Origin: an uncultured Lachnospiraceae bacterium
Lineage (GTDB): Bacteria > Bacillota > Clostridia > Lachnospirales > Lachnospiraceae
Assembly (NCBI GenBank): GCA_947591155.1
Contig: CANQDA010000008.1
Coordinates: 39,698-103,697, forward strand
Reading direction: 5' to 3'
DNA: 64,000 nt
The translations under genes and the position numbers were made by a program. Shown here piece after piece: positions 17,499-24,617 of the stretch (its first letter is position 1; each line of letters starts with the position of its first letter). The notes beneath the pieces are model-generated. The model worked only from the letters and a program-made list of their open reading frames with translations, made no database searches and was not told where the DNA came from.

Positions 17499-17669
17499 AT
17501 GTCGAGTGATGAATTAAAAAACCGGGTAAGGTTTTCTACTACACTTTCAAAGGAAACCGAAAAAGCGTTAAAGGATTATTCCAAATCAACAATGATTCCA
17601 ATAAGCAAAATACTTGATGTCGCAATAACGCAGTACATCAAATGCGCCGAAAAGAAAAATAGCAATTAG
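17499..17669 (+). CDS. Ribbon-helix-helix DNA-binding protein
   Basis: 56 residues from MSSDELKN. RVRFSTTLSKETEKALKDYSKSTMIPISKILDVAITQYI matches the RHH fold: a beta strand then two helices. AGAAAGGA precedes the ATG. It is one of few plus-strand genes and faces the endonuclease gene. Likely an autorepressor that also limits the endonuclease. Confidence 0.75.
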   Translation: MSSDELKNRVRFSTTLSKETEKALKDYSKSTMIPISKILDVAITQYIKCAEKKNSN

Positions 17670-18056
17670 TTATGCTGTTGGCGCAGTACCGTTAATGGCC
17701 TGCAAGTTGTTGTTCTGTTGGAAGCATATATTCCCGAGTAACCTGAAGCTCCCACCTGTTGCGGAGGTCTGCACAACCGTGCTGTATTTCGTCCTGGTTC
17801 TTAAAGTTCCAGCTGTCATTTGGTTTCCATTGCACAAAAGCAAAGGATATGTTACAGTTCCTTGCCCTATTGTTACCACTACCGGAGCGCCAACAATCGC
17901 ATCCGCAGGAATCGCCTGTGCAATAACCAGACAATATTTGTCTCCGCTTTCGTAGCTTCCCGCTGGAATATTCACTGTCAATACTCCTGTTGCATATGTG
18001 ACCGCCTGTGAGATAATCAAGTTGGGGCAAAGTTTACAAATATTTTTGCAAGCCAT
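17670..18056 (-). CDS. Small Cys-containing phage protein
   Basis: 128 residues starting MACKNICKLCPNL after GGGGGAAATAAT. The body is beta-rich, with VLTVNIPAGSYESGDKYCLV, VVVTIGQGTVTYPLL and a C-terminal NICFQQNNNLQAINGT. It belongs to a run of Cys/Gly/Gln-rich genes (17670-19997) found in gut phages, possibly minor virion proteins. No family named. Confidence 0.6.
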   Translation of the reverse strand: MACKNICKLCPNLIISQAVTYATGVLTVNIPAGSYESGDKYCLVIAQAIPADAIVGAPVVVTIGQGTVTYPLLLCNGNQMTAGTLRTRTKYSTVVQTSATGGSFRLLGNICFQQNNNLQAINGTAPTA

Positions 18057-18057
18057 A

Positions 18058-18246
18058 TTATTTCCCCCTATCTGACAAAACAACTTTTTCAAGGACTGAA
18101 ACTTTCCCTTTCAATTCTGCGACATCTTCACGAATAGCGTGGTCTGTTCCTCCAAACGGAGCAAATCCAAAGATAAGCATTATTAAAATTACAGCCCAGT
18201 AACCATCATCCCAAAAATCATTTTTCGTTTCGATTTCTTTTTCCAT
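18058..18246 (-). CDS. Single-pass membrane protein
   Basis: 62 residues. The motif DDGYWAVILIMLIFGFAPFGG is one membrane helix; it resembles the GDGWWAIIIFALIFGWGRGG segment of the neighbouring 18333-19208 protein, so the two share an origin. The C-terminus is a short coiled coil (REDVAELKGKVSVLEKVV). AAGGAG precedes the start. Confidence 0.6.
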   Translation of the reverse strand: MEKEIETKNDFWDDGYWAVILIMLIFGFAPFGGTDHAIREDVAELKGKVSVLEKVVLSDRGK

Positions 18247-18263
18247 ATTTATTTTCTCCTTAT

Positions 18264-18290
18264 CAATCGATAAGGGGTAGGAAAACCCAC
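18264..18290 (-). other. Stable hairpin before the 18058-18246 gene
   Basis: AAGGGGTGGG-TTTT-CCTACCCCTT, a 10-bp stem with one wobble, lacking a T-run. It could be a weak terminator or a leader hairpin. Confidence 0.45.
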
Positions 18291-18332
18291 CCCTTAGAAA
18301 TAATCAGCCTTCTAATCGGCGAGTTTTCAATC

Positions 18333-19208
18333 TTAGCAGCATCCTGCATTAGCAGTCTGATAACCACCGCACCCACAGCTATTTGCCGGAACGTAAGGAT
18401 AACCGAACGCTGAAGCATAAGGACTGCAGGTCAAATAGGCTGGAACGGCAGTAGGTCTAAGCTGCTGAATGAGGTAAGCATTCTGCGCTTGCTGGCTTGC
18501 GGAAAGTCTAAGAGCCTGATTCTCACTCTGCAAAGTAGAGATTTTATCCTGGCACATATAGTCAAGGATTGCGCGGCTATTGGCATTCTGATTTTCAATA
18601 ATGTCTCTTGTCGCATTCTGGATTGTGTTCCTGGTATCGCAAGCCTGTGTGGACAGATTGTAGTTAATCTGCGCCATAGTCTGCTGCGCATCACAGCAAC
18701 ATCCTGCAATCTGAGTCTGCAAAGCATTCTGATTCTGCAAAGCAACAATGTTCTGTGCATTTGCTGTTTGCATATTGGAAATGTTCATTGCATTCAAAGA
18801 CTGCTGCAGTGCATTTGTGTTGTTATTTCCCTGTGCGGCGATTTCCGCAAAACCCTGGCACAAGGTATTCTGAATACCGGAGAAACCATTCAGCATACCA
18901 GTATTCATGGCATAAAATCCGTCACACAAGCCGGACTGCACGCCTCTTACGGCATTTTCCAAGCTCTGGAAATTCATATCCTGGCACAGCTCGCCTCTTG
19001 TAAGGCTTCCGCTTTCACCGCCAGAACCGTTTCCACCGCCGAATCCGCCGTATCCACCTCTTCCCCACCCAAAAATCAGGGCGAAGATGATAATTGCCCA
19101 CCAACCATCTCCACCAAACAAGCCATTGCCACTGCCGTTTCCGGCACCTGTGGTGGAAATAGGTGCAAGAGGAACTGAATAAGGAACTCCACAACTACCT
19201 TCGAACAT
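18333..19208 (-). CDS. Gly-rich membrane segment plus Gln/Asn-rich helical protein
   Basis: About 291 residues from MFEGSCG (GGAGG 7 nt upstream). Residues ~15-60 are Gly-rich with one hydrophobic helix (WWAIIIFALIFGWGRGG). The middle is long helix with Gln/Asn repeats (NALQQSLNAMNISNMQ, ALQNQNALQTQI) and CCCDAQQTM. The C-terminus is Cys/Gly/Tyr-rich (SCGCGGY, AGCC). Common in gut Clostridia phages, function unknown; its helical part resembles an injected or internal virion protein. Confidence 0.6.
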   Translation of the reverse strand: MFEGSCGVPYSVPLAPISTTGAGNGSGNGLFGGDGWWAIIIFALIFGWGRGGYGGFGGGNGSGGESGSLTRGELCQDMNFQSLENAVRGVQSGLCDGFYAMNTGMLNGFSGIQNTLCQGFAEIAAQGNNNTNALQQSLNAMNISNMQTANAQNIVALQNQNALQTQIAGCCCDAQQTMAQINYNLSTQACDTRNTIQNATRDIIENQNANSRAILDYMCQDKISTLQSENQALRLSASQQAQNAYLIQQLRPTAVPAYLTCSPYASAFGYPYVPANSCGCGGYQTANAGCC

Positions 19209-19285
19209 TTTATGTCCTCCTATTGTTATATTTACAAATAGGGGGAACCGGTTTTTCTGTGCGCACAACCCTAAAATGTACGAAT

Positions 19286-19519
19286 TTACATCATTCCGAA
19301 ATGGCTCATAATCATGTTTTGCACCTGCTGTGGAGTCGTATTATTTTCCCTGCAGAGGTTTTCCGCCATGTTTTTTAGCCCGGCAGAATCTCCTCTCCTA
19401 TACATGTCCACTGCATTTCTAGCCATCGGATTCTTCATGACTTCACTGTTATTCATAACATTTTGCATAAAAGCTTGAGGGTTTTGTAACGCTTGTAATA
19501 CACCTAATGGATTACTCAT
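19286..19519 (-). CDS. Small Asn/Met-rich phage protein
   Basis: 77 residues, e.g. LGVLQALQNPQAFMQNVMNNS, a wholly helical, Asn/Met/Gln-rich protein with no known domain. It overlaps the upstream gene by 8 nt. Confidence 0.6.
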   Translation of the reverse strand: MSNPLGVLQALQNPQAFMQNVMNNSEVMKNPMARNAVDMYRRGDSAGLKNMAENLCRENNTTPQQVQNMIMSHFGMM

Positions 19520-19997
19520 CTGAACCTACCTCCTTTTTCGTTTTACTCGGAACGGAGGCTTGTCTGGATATTGCTTTTTCCATCTTATCCAGACGTTCAG
19601 AAATGTCATCAAACCGTTTCATAAATGCCTTGGTATAATCTTCTTTTGTCTCTTCCTTTTCTTTTGCTTCTTGTGCTACAGGCTTAAAACTTACCGGAAC
19701 AATAGTTCCGTTCGGAGACCATGCCCTTGCCTGTATTTCCGACATGTCGTTCTTTGCGAAAATAGCCCATTTCCCATCCATAGGAACATCGTTTGCAGTG
19801 ATTTCAGAAAAATCATTTACATATCTTCCTACCATCTGTGGCTGCTGCTGGATGTATTGCATTTGAATAGGCTGTTGTGCCTGCTGCAACGTATTCTGGT
19901 ACTGGTTCTGCAACTGCGCCATCCTATCCTGCACGGGCTGCTGATATGGCATCATATTGTTATAAGGCATCTGCTGATAATACGGATTGTATGGCAT
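19512..19997 (-). CDS. Pro/Gln/Tyr-rich phage protein
   Basis: 161 residues. The first ~60 are low-complexity (MPYNPYYQQMPYNNMMPY, QYIQQQPQMVGRYV). A compact middle part follows (DVPMDGKWAIFAKNDMSEIQARAW, PVSFKP). The C-terminus is coiled coil (DDISERLDKMEKAISRQ). This resembles a conserved gut-phage protein of unknown role near head genes. Confidence 0.6.
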   Translation of the reverse strand: MPYNPYYQQMPYNNMMPYQQPVQDRMAQLQNQYQNTLQQAQQPIQMQYIQQQPQMVGRYVNDFSEITANDVPMDGKWAIFAKNDMSEIQARAWSPNGTIVPVSFKPVAQEAKEKEETKEDYTKAFMKRFDDISERLDKMEKAISRQASVPSKTKKEVGSDE

Positions 19998-20097
19998 AAA
20001 GCGTACCTCCCTTGCTTTTTCTAATTACATTGTAAGGCTGATACGCTTCTCCTTAAAGGACACCTATTCGCCATAAAATGGTCACATTTTGGACACC

Positions 20098-20343
20098 TTA
20101 TATATATTGAAATTCGGTTTCCACACAAACCTTTGAAATTTTCTTTTTCACTTTCTTGTTAATCCTATAAGCGGTCTTACTGCTTATGTTCATCTCTTCT
20201 GCCGCCTGTTCCAGCGTATAGTATTTGGAGCGCAACAGGAACAATTCTTTCTCCTGTTCCGTAAAGTTGCACTCCTCCAAAAACATGGAAATCTCTTTCT
20301 TGGTAAAATCACATACCCTGATCTGCTTGATTCTTTCTGCCAT
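20098..20343 (-). CDS. Sigma-70 region 4-like HTH protein
   Basis: 81 residues; LTEQEKELFLLRSKYYTLEQAAEEMNIS-type sequence is close to sigma region 4 (helix-turn-helix with TLEQAAEEMNISSKTAYRINKKV). Phage proteins of this size act as late transcription regulators. The DUF1492 gene at 28611 is a second such factor. Confidence 0.65.
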   Translation of the reverse strand: MAERIKQIRVCDFTKKEISMFLEECNFTEQEKELFLLRSKYYTLEQAAEEMNISSKTAYRINKKVKKKISKVCVETEFQYI

Positions 20344-20368
20344 TCCACCGACCTCCCTTTCAGTGGAA

Positions 20369-20665
20369 TCACATGGGAATGAATCCGTTTAACAGAAAAC
20401 CGATGATCCCGCCGACAATCGTTGTGATAATGCACACAACAACAGTCTCATACCGTTTTCCCGGCTTCTCTTTGATTTCCTTCACGTCCCTGGATATTTC
20501 ATCCAGCTTAGACATAACTCCCTGTATGTCCTTCCCGTTTAGCGCCAGATTGACCTTGAATTCCTCAAACCTGTTGAAAAATTCTTTGTGGGTAACCTGA
20601 TTTCTTTTGCTATCCTCTTCTAGCGCCTTTATTCTGTTTTCGTTTAGGCAAGTTTCACACGCCAT
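20369..20665 (-). CDS. Haemolysin XhlA-like coiled-coil membrane protein
   Basis: 98 residues from MACETCLNENRIKALEEDSKRN, a coiled coil of ~60 residues (EEFKVNLALNGKDIQGVMSKLDEISRDVKEI) and a C-terminal membrane helix (VVVCIITTIVGGIIGFLL). This is the XhlA layout; XhlA-like proteins assist holins. Start set by GAGGTG 6-7 nt upstream. Confidence 0.7.
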   Translation of the reverse strand: MACETCLNENRIKALEEDSKRNQVTHKEFFNRFEEFKVNLALNGKDIQGVMSKLDEISRDVKEIKEKPGKRYETVVVCIITTIVGGIIGFLLNGFIPM

Positions 20666-20701
20666 ACGTTTCACCTCGCCGTCTTTCTCTCTCCCGGGCA
20701 A

Positions 20702-20786
20702 AGTAAAGATGTACGCTCCCCTGCCACACTCTCATGCGCACCCCTGCGGCACGGCGGGAGGTTACCGCGCCACGCACCGTCTTTAC
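20702..20786 (-). other. GC-rich structured spacer
   Basis: Flanked by a 9-bp inverted repeat (AAGTAAAGA/TCTTTACTT) and markedly richer in G+C than its neighbours, with several internal complementary blocks such as GGCGCGG/CCGCC. No gene seen. It could be a structured RNA or processing site between connector and XhlA-like genes. Confidence 0.4.
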
Positions 20787-21128
20787 TTATACAATTCTTG
20801 CAACTGGAATAATTCCACGAAGATAACTCGCAGGAGTTGCGGAAGATTCATAGGAAACGGACGTTCCGTTTTCCGACCAACTCATTGCACCTTCCCTACC
20901 CTGCTTGTCATAGTGGTATTTTGCGATTCTAAGCGCAATTCTTTTGTATCTCTTAAGTGCCATATCTTGGATTCTGTCATGCTCCGCATCGTCCTCGAAT
21001 CCGTGCGGACACATTTCATTGCAGATTTCCTCGATGGCATCTTCTATGAGCGAACGCAGGAAAGAATCCATTTCCGGCACATAGTCCGGTTTTGCGTATT
21101 CAATTAAGGATTGCAAAAGTTCATCCAT
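20787..21128 (-). CDS. Head-tail connector (gp6-like)
   Basis: 113 residues from MDELLQSLIEYAKPDY. All-helical with RIQDMALKRYKRIALRIAKYHYD and a C-terminal tail GMS/SYESSATPASYLRGIIP, typical of the phage gp6-like connector family. It follows the major capsid and a small accessory gene, the usual order. A GTG at 21137 is an alternative start. Confidence 0.75.
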   Translation of the reverse strand: MDELLQSLIEYAKPDYVPEMDSFLRSLIEDAIEEICNEMCPHGFEDDAEHDRIQDMALKRYKRIALRIAKYHYDKQGREGAMSWSENGTSVSYESSATPASYLRGIIPVARIV

Positions 21129-21146
21129 TCCTGCCACCGCCCTTTC

Positions 21147-21413
21147 TTACTGCTTATCCAGGAATTCCTCAATTACGTCATTCTTAATGACTTTTGTAAT
21201 TGTAAACCCAAGTTTTTCCGCTTTCTTCTTGATGTCTTTCACGGTCATGAGCTCCAATTCTTCCCTTGAAAGCTTTGGATCCTCTTCCGTTTCAAATGTG
21301 ATATCGGAATCAGAAAAGGGAAGCGGTTCACGCTCCCCTTCCTGATCTTCCGGCACTTCCTGCCCGGCTTCATAGTACACGCCGTTATGGTTTACCTTAT
21401 ACGGATATTTCAT
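21147..21413 (-). CDS. Small head-region protein with SAP/Rho-N-like C-terminus
   Basis: 88 residues. N-terminus VNHNGVYYEAGQEVPE is typical of small post-capsid proteins; the C-terminal LMTVKDIKKKAEKLGFTIT resembles a Rho N-terminal/SAP-like helix pair. Lies between capsid and connector. Role unproven. Confidence 0.65.
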   Translation of the reverse strand: MKYPYKVNHNGVYYEAGQEVPEDQEGEREPLPFSDSDITFETEEDPKLSREELELMTVKDIKKKAEKLGFTITKVIKNDVIEEFLDKQ

Positions 21414-21433
21414 GGAGTTTCTCCTCCCTGTTT

Positions 21434-22519
21434 TTACTCGCCCTTTACGTCAATGACATAGGTGCTGTCCAGTCCCTCGTAGGAAGGGATCACCATCTGG
21501 GAAACGCTGGTCAATACGCTTACGGGAGGACCCGCCTCCGTCTTTACGGCGACTGCGATTCTGCCGTCATACATGGACACATCCACATTGGGATTCCCAA
21601 GCAGAGTTCTTTCCTCTGGGGTTACGCCGTAATAGGTGTTTCCAAGAATGTTGCTACCGATGATTGTGACCTTATTGTCTGGGAAGAACTTCTTCTCCGT
21701 TCCATCAAAATCAACATACATCTTGTCATAACGCACCACCCGAAGCCCCGTCATCCTCTCAAATGCGCTGATTGCGGAATTTTCGTCCATGAAATCAACA
21801 GTCCTGCCGGAAGAGGTAATGACGGCGTTCTTGATCTGTTCGCTTGCCACAAGGTAATTCAGCGTTACGCTGTTCATCAGGGCAAAACGAGGAATCACAC
21901 CGATGCTCTTCAAGTAAGTGGTGGCTTCCTGGATATCATTAAGTGGCTTTGCCTGGTCAGCCTTATCCCATGTATTGCCAGTAACCTTCATGTAATGCTT
22001 AGAGGCATAGGTTCCATCAGGGTCATAGTTGATCGTGCGGATAATGTTATCGCTTGAGCCTTTTCCAGTACCGATGGTGATGATCGGCTTACCTTCCTGG
22101 GTTGCCAGCAGCTGCATACGCATTACTTCTGCGGCGATTTCTGCGGCATCCAACAGTTTATTGGTATCGTCATAGATGGACTCCAGGATTTCCTGCACAT
22201 AAGGACTATTGGAATCCTGCACGTCCTGAATCTTCATCATGTCCTCTTCCTTGACCTGCATACTCTCACGGAAGAACAGCATGGTCTGCTCTTCCTCAAC
22301 GAACCCTTCCCTGGTTCTGATCATAGGGATGGCGTCAAGGCTAGAAGGCATTAAAATGGCGTTCAGTCCTTTGTGGGTCTTCAACCACTTGACGGAACGC
22401 CCATTCTTCTTTTTGTTGGGGAAAAACACCGGGCCAACAAAGGCTTCTCTGTTGCTCGGATTTTCTGTACGGTTCAGAGCCACCGCACGGGCACTGAAAA
22501 TATCAGTAATCTGTAACAT
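21434..22519 (-). CDS. Major capsid protein (lambda gpE-like family)
   Basis: 361 residues from MLQITDIFSARAVAL after AAAGGAG. The N-terminal stretch (NPSNREAFVGPVFFP), the P-domain helix (YVQEILESIYDDTNKLLDAAEIAAEVMRMQ, split across residues ~110-140) and the C-terminal GRIAVAVKTEAGPPVSVLTSVSQMVIPSYE fit Phage_cap_E. It assembles the icosahedral shell on the scaffold 23769-24431. Leader copy A lies just upstream. Confidence 0.88.
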   Translation of the reverse strand: MLQITDIFSARAVALNRTENPSNREAFVGPVFFPNKKKNGRSVKWLKTHKGLNAILMPSSLDAIPMIRTREGFVEEEQTMLFFRESMQVKEEDMMKIQDVQDSNSPYVQEILESIYDDTNKLLDAAEIAAEVMRMQLLATQEGKPIITIGTGKGSSDNIIRTINYDPDGTYASKHYMKVTGNTWDKADQAKPLNDIQEATTYLKSIGVIPRFALMNSVTLNYLVASEQIKNAVITSSGRTVDFMDENSAISAFERMTGLRVVRYDKMYVDFDGTEKKFFPDNKVTIIGSNILGNTYYGVTPEERTLLGNPNVDVSMYDGRIAVAVKTEAGPPVSVLTSVSQMVIPSYEGLDSTYVIDVKGE

Positions 22520-22532
22520 GGTTCTCCTTTCT

Positions 22533-22580
22533 ACCCCGTAGCTTTTAGGGGTCAGCGACAAAATCCTAATTTTGCCGGTT
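22533..22580 (-). promoter_or_regulatory. Structured leader before the capsid gene (copy A)
   Basis: AACCGG, stem CAAAAT/ATTTTG, TCGCTGACC linker, stem ACCCC/GGGGT with loop TAAAAGCTAC, then AGAAAGGAG. Linker GCT could pair with loop AGC. Best copy of a motif repeated at 10639 and 10724. Confidence 0.6.
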
Positions 22581-22602
22581 ATTGCATTTTAAGATTTAAG
22601 TT

Positions 22603-23394
22603 TCAAAATAGCGTTGCTGCGCTAAAATCAATAGTGAATAATTCTTCCTTTGTACTCACGTCAAACACCTTTACCTTGTTGCCATCAGTACAGTTCTCAA
22701 TGCGTATTACAAGATAAGGGTCATCCTTGTTTGGCGTGAAATTGCTCCCAGCAGTAAATTCATCACCGCTCAAGCTTCCACCAACATGGAGTTCCTTATC
22801 GTAGTATTGCTCGCTGAACTGAACAGGGAAATAGTGACCGTTCCTTTGTCCATCTGGGTACGTATCGTACTTCTCAACATTCTTTATCTTTCCAGTCGGT
22901 TTTCCAGTAGTTCCATCCCATGAGATTTTTACATCTGCACCTATGAGATTAAGCACCGTTTTCCCGCCGTTCGCTTTTCCAAGGTCTGTATCCAGCGGAG
23001 GGATTACAACCGGGCCATTCAAGGTAGCTTCCTTAAATCGAAGCGTGATGATTTCCTCGTCATCGCATTCAAACTTAAATCCGCTTTCCTGGCTGGACAC
23101 CCTAAGTACCCATTCATTATCAACTTCCTTTGTCACGCCACCGTTCTTGATTCCAGTACAAGTTATTTCCTTACCCTTGTACTTGTCCCCTAAAACTGTT
23201 GGAAAGAAATTTCCTTTTTGCTCTTCCGGGTTATTGCTGAAATCCTTATAGTCGCTTATGTATTTCAATTCGCCGACCACGGTTCCATCAATCAAAACCT
23301 TCGTATCCGGTGTGACCATATCACTGGCCGTCTTGTCTCCGATTAGGGGCTGATTCACATCGGGGACTGAAATTGTATCAGCCCCAATTATTTT
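22603..23394 (-). CDS. Capsid decoration extension domain (made by -1 frameshift)
   Basis: Open in the -1 frame directly after the decoration gene, with no ribosome binding site of its own. It encodes two tandem copies of a ~110-residue beta domain: first copy GNFFPTVLGDKYKGKEI, second GHYFPVQFSEQYYDKEL; each ends with a FKEATL/FSAATL segment. A canonical G GGA AAA heptamer and stem-loop at the junction (23346-23397) imply a D-extension fusion of ~388 residues. The duplicated domains may stud the capsid surface, as Ig-like additions do in other phages. An independent GTG start at 23358 is the alternative. Confidence 0.7.
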   Translation of the reverse strand, partial: KIIGADTISVPDVNQPLIGDKTASDMVTPDTKVLIDGTVVGELKYISDYKDFSNNPEEQKGNFFPTVLGDKYKGKEITCTGIKNGGVTKEVDNEWVLRVSSQESGFKFECDDEEIITLRFKEATLNGPVVIPPLDTDLGKANGGKTVLNLIGADVKISWDGTTGKPTGKIKNVEKYDTYPDGQRNGHYFPVQFSEQYYDKELHVGGSLSGDEFTAGSNFTPNKDDPYLVIRIENCTDGNKVKVFDVSTKEELFTIDFSAATLF

Positions 23395-23397
23395 CCC
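23346..23397 (-). promoter_or_regulatory. Programmed -1 frameshift signal
   Basis: Zero frame CAG GGA AAA TAA: the heptamer G GGA AAA lies immediately before the stop codon. A 5-nt spacer (TAATT) leads to a 9-bp stem GGGGCTGAT/ATCAGCCCC (23377-23385 with 23346-23354). After slipping, GGG AAA ATA ATT GGG GCT continues the downstream frame without stop. Confidence 0.8.
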
Positions 23398-23765
23398 TGG
23401 TCTTCCTCAAATGTGATCTGCGGGAACAGTTCCTCCAGCGCAGTATCATAGGAAAGACCGGAATGCGCAGCCGCCACCGTCTTATTGATGTAAGCTTTCC
23501 GCAGAAGGGCACCATCCGGGTTATCCTCATACGCATCATGAAGCAGAATGCCCCACGCACCAGTCCAAGGAGTTTCTTTTACTGGAACACCCTTGTTGTC
23601 AATCGGAGTACCAGCCTTTACAATCTTCTTCCCGGTTTCCTTGTCCACATCTTCAATGCTTGTGAAATCAATCGTCATGGGAACCGCCTCAAAGGGCGCA
23701 CGATTCAGGATTTCAACATCCCCGCCAACACTGACGGAAACAATCTTTCTTTCACCTCTTGCCAT
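23388..23765 (-). CDS. Capsid decoration protein (gpD-like)
   Basis: 125 residues between scaffold and capsid genes, with MARGERKIVSVSVGGDVEIL, a VPMTIDFTSIEDVDKETGKKIVKAGTPI block and TGAWGILLHDAYEDNPDGALLRKAYIN, matching lambda gpD-like head decoration proteins. It would bind the expanded capsid lattice. The gene ends at a -1 frameshift signal that adds the 22603-23394 domains to a fraction of copies. Confidence 0.8.
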   Translation of the reverse strand: MARGERKIVSVSVGGDVEILNRAPFEAVPMTIDFTSIEDVDKETGKKIVKAGTPIDNKGVPVKETPWTGAWGILLHDAYEDNPDGALLRKAYINKTVAAAHSGLSYDTALEELFPQITFEEDQGK

Positions 23766-23768
23766 TGT

Positions 23769-24431
23769 TTAAAAACCTCCTACCATGAAATTTTTGAGAC
23801 TGTTTGTGTCAACCGACACGTTTTTCTTTGCTACTTTTCTTGCCAGCTCTTCCGCAAGTGAATCCTTTCCAGGTTCACCGCTTCCAGCCTTAATGTCAGG
23901 TCTGTCCTTAAGCGCCTGGTTATAGGCAGCTTTCTTGATGGCTTCGATATGGCTCGCAATGTTTTTGCGGAAAGCATCTTTGTCGCCTTTCGCTTCTGCC
24001 TCTGCCGTTGACTTGGCAAGCGCTTCATCCATTCCGATGCTCTTACCGCCCCAGAATGAGGTGTTGTCGATAATGGCCATCCTTTCTTCCAGTTCCTTGA
24101 TGCGATTGTCCTTTGCTTCGTCTGCTTCCTTCTTTGCGGCGGCTTCCTGGTCTTCTGCGCTCATTTTTTCACGCAACTGCTTTTTGGAATCTGCGGCTTC
24201 CTTGGAATACTTGTCGCTAAGATTCTTGTACTTTGCGGAATTCGCCCGTTCCTGGGCAAGCTGTGCAAGCAGTTCTTCCACTGTCGGCGTATTTTCTTTT
24301 GTTTCGGTTCCTTCCACAGAAGTATCCTCAACACTGCCGCCAGCACCACTTCCGCCACCAGAAGAACCATCCTCTGCAAAAAACTGGAGATTCATCGGCA
24401 TAAGCTTAAATCTTACATTCCTGAACTTCAT
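23769..24431 (-). CDS. Capsid scaffolding protein
   Basis: About 220 residues from MKFRNVRFKLMPMNLQFFAED; the MNLQFFAE start is typical of Firmicutes phage head/scaffold proteins. A long Ala/Glu/Lys coiled coil (VEELLAQLAQERANSAKYKN, QLREKMSAEDQEAAAKKE) and a compact C-terminal capsid-binding region follow. ATG 24431 follows AAGGTGG; the open frame up to 24533 starts inside a terminator and is unlikely to be translated. Confidence 0.8.
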   Translation of the reverse strand: MKFRNVRFKLMPMNLQFFAEDGSSGGGSGAGGSVEDTSVEGTETKENTPTVEELLAQLAQERANSAKYKNLSDKYSKEAADSKKQLREKMSAEDQEAAAKKEADEAKDNRIKELEERMAIIDNTSFWGGKSIGMDEALAKSTAEAEAKGDKDAFRKNIASHIEAIKKAAYNQALKDRPDIKAGSGEPGKDSLAEELARKVAKKNVSVDTNSLKNFMVGGF

Positions 24432-24534
24432 ATCAAAACCCACCTTTCTGTTTGTTCTTGCGGTTGTCTCCGCATTGCTTTTTTTCGTCTTTCTCTGACG
24501 TTTGCGATTATTTTTGTCTCTTCTCTGAGGCATA

Positions 24535-24561
24535 TAAAAAGCACCCGGTTTCCCAAGTGCC
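24535..24561 (-). terminator. Terminator before the scaffold gene
   Basis: GCACTTGG-GAAA-CCGGGTGC stem with wobbles, followed by TTTTTAT on the minus strand. It shares GCACTTGG with the terminator at 24585-24612. Confidence 0.75.
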
Positions 24562-24584
24562 TGTTACCTAAAAATATTTTCAAG

Positions 24585-24612
24585 AAAAAAGCACTTGGTT
24601 TTTACCAAGTGC
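24585..24612 (-). terminator. Terminator after the second homing endonuclease
   Basis: GCACTTGGT-AAAA-ACCAAGTGC perfect stem followed by six T on the minus strand. Confidence 0.88.
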
Positions 24613-24617
24613 CGTTT

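Noticed and set aside
24432..24533. N-terminal extension of the scaffold protein
   Set aside because: It would start inside a terminator T-run; a good ribosome site fits ATG 24431.
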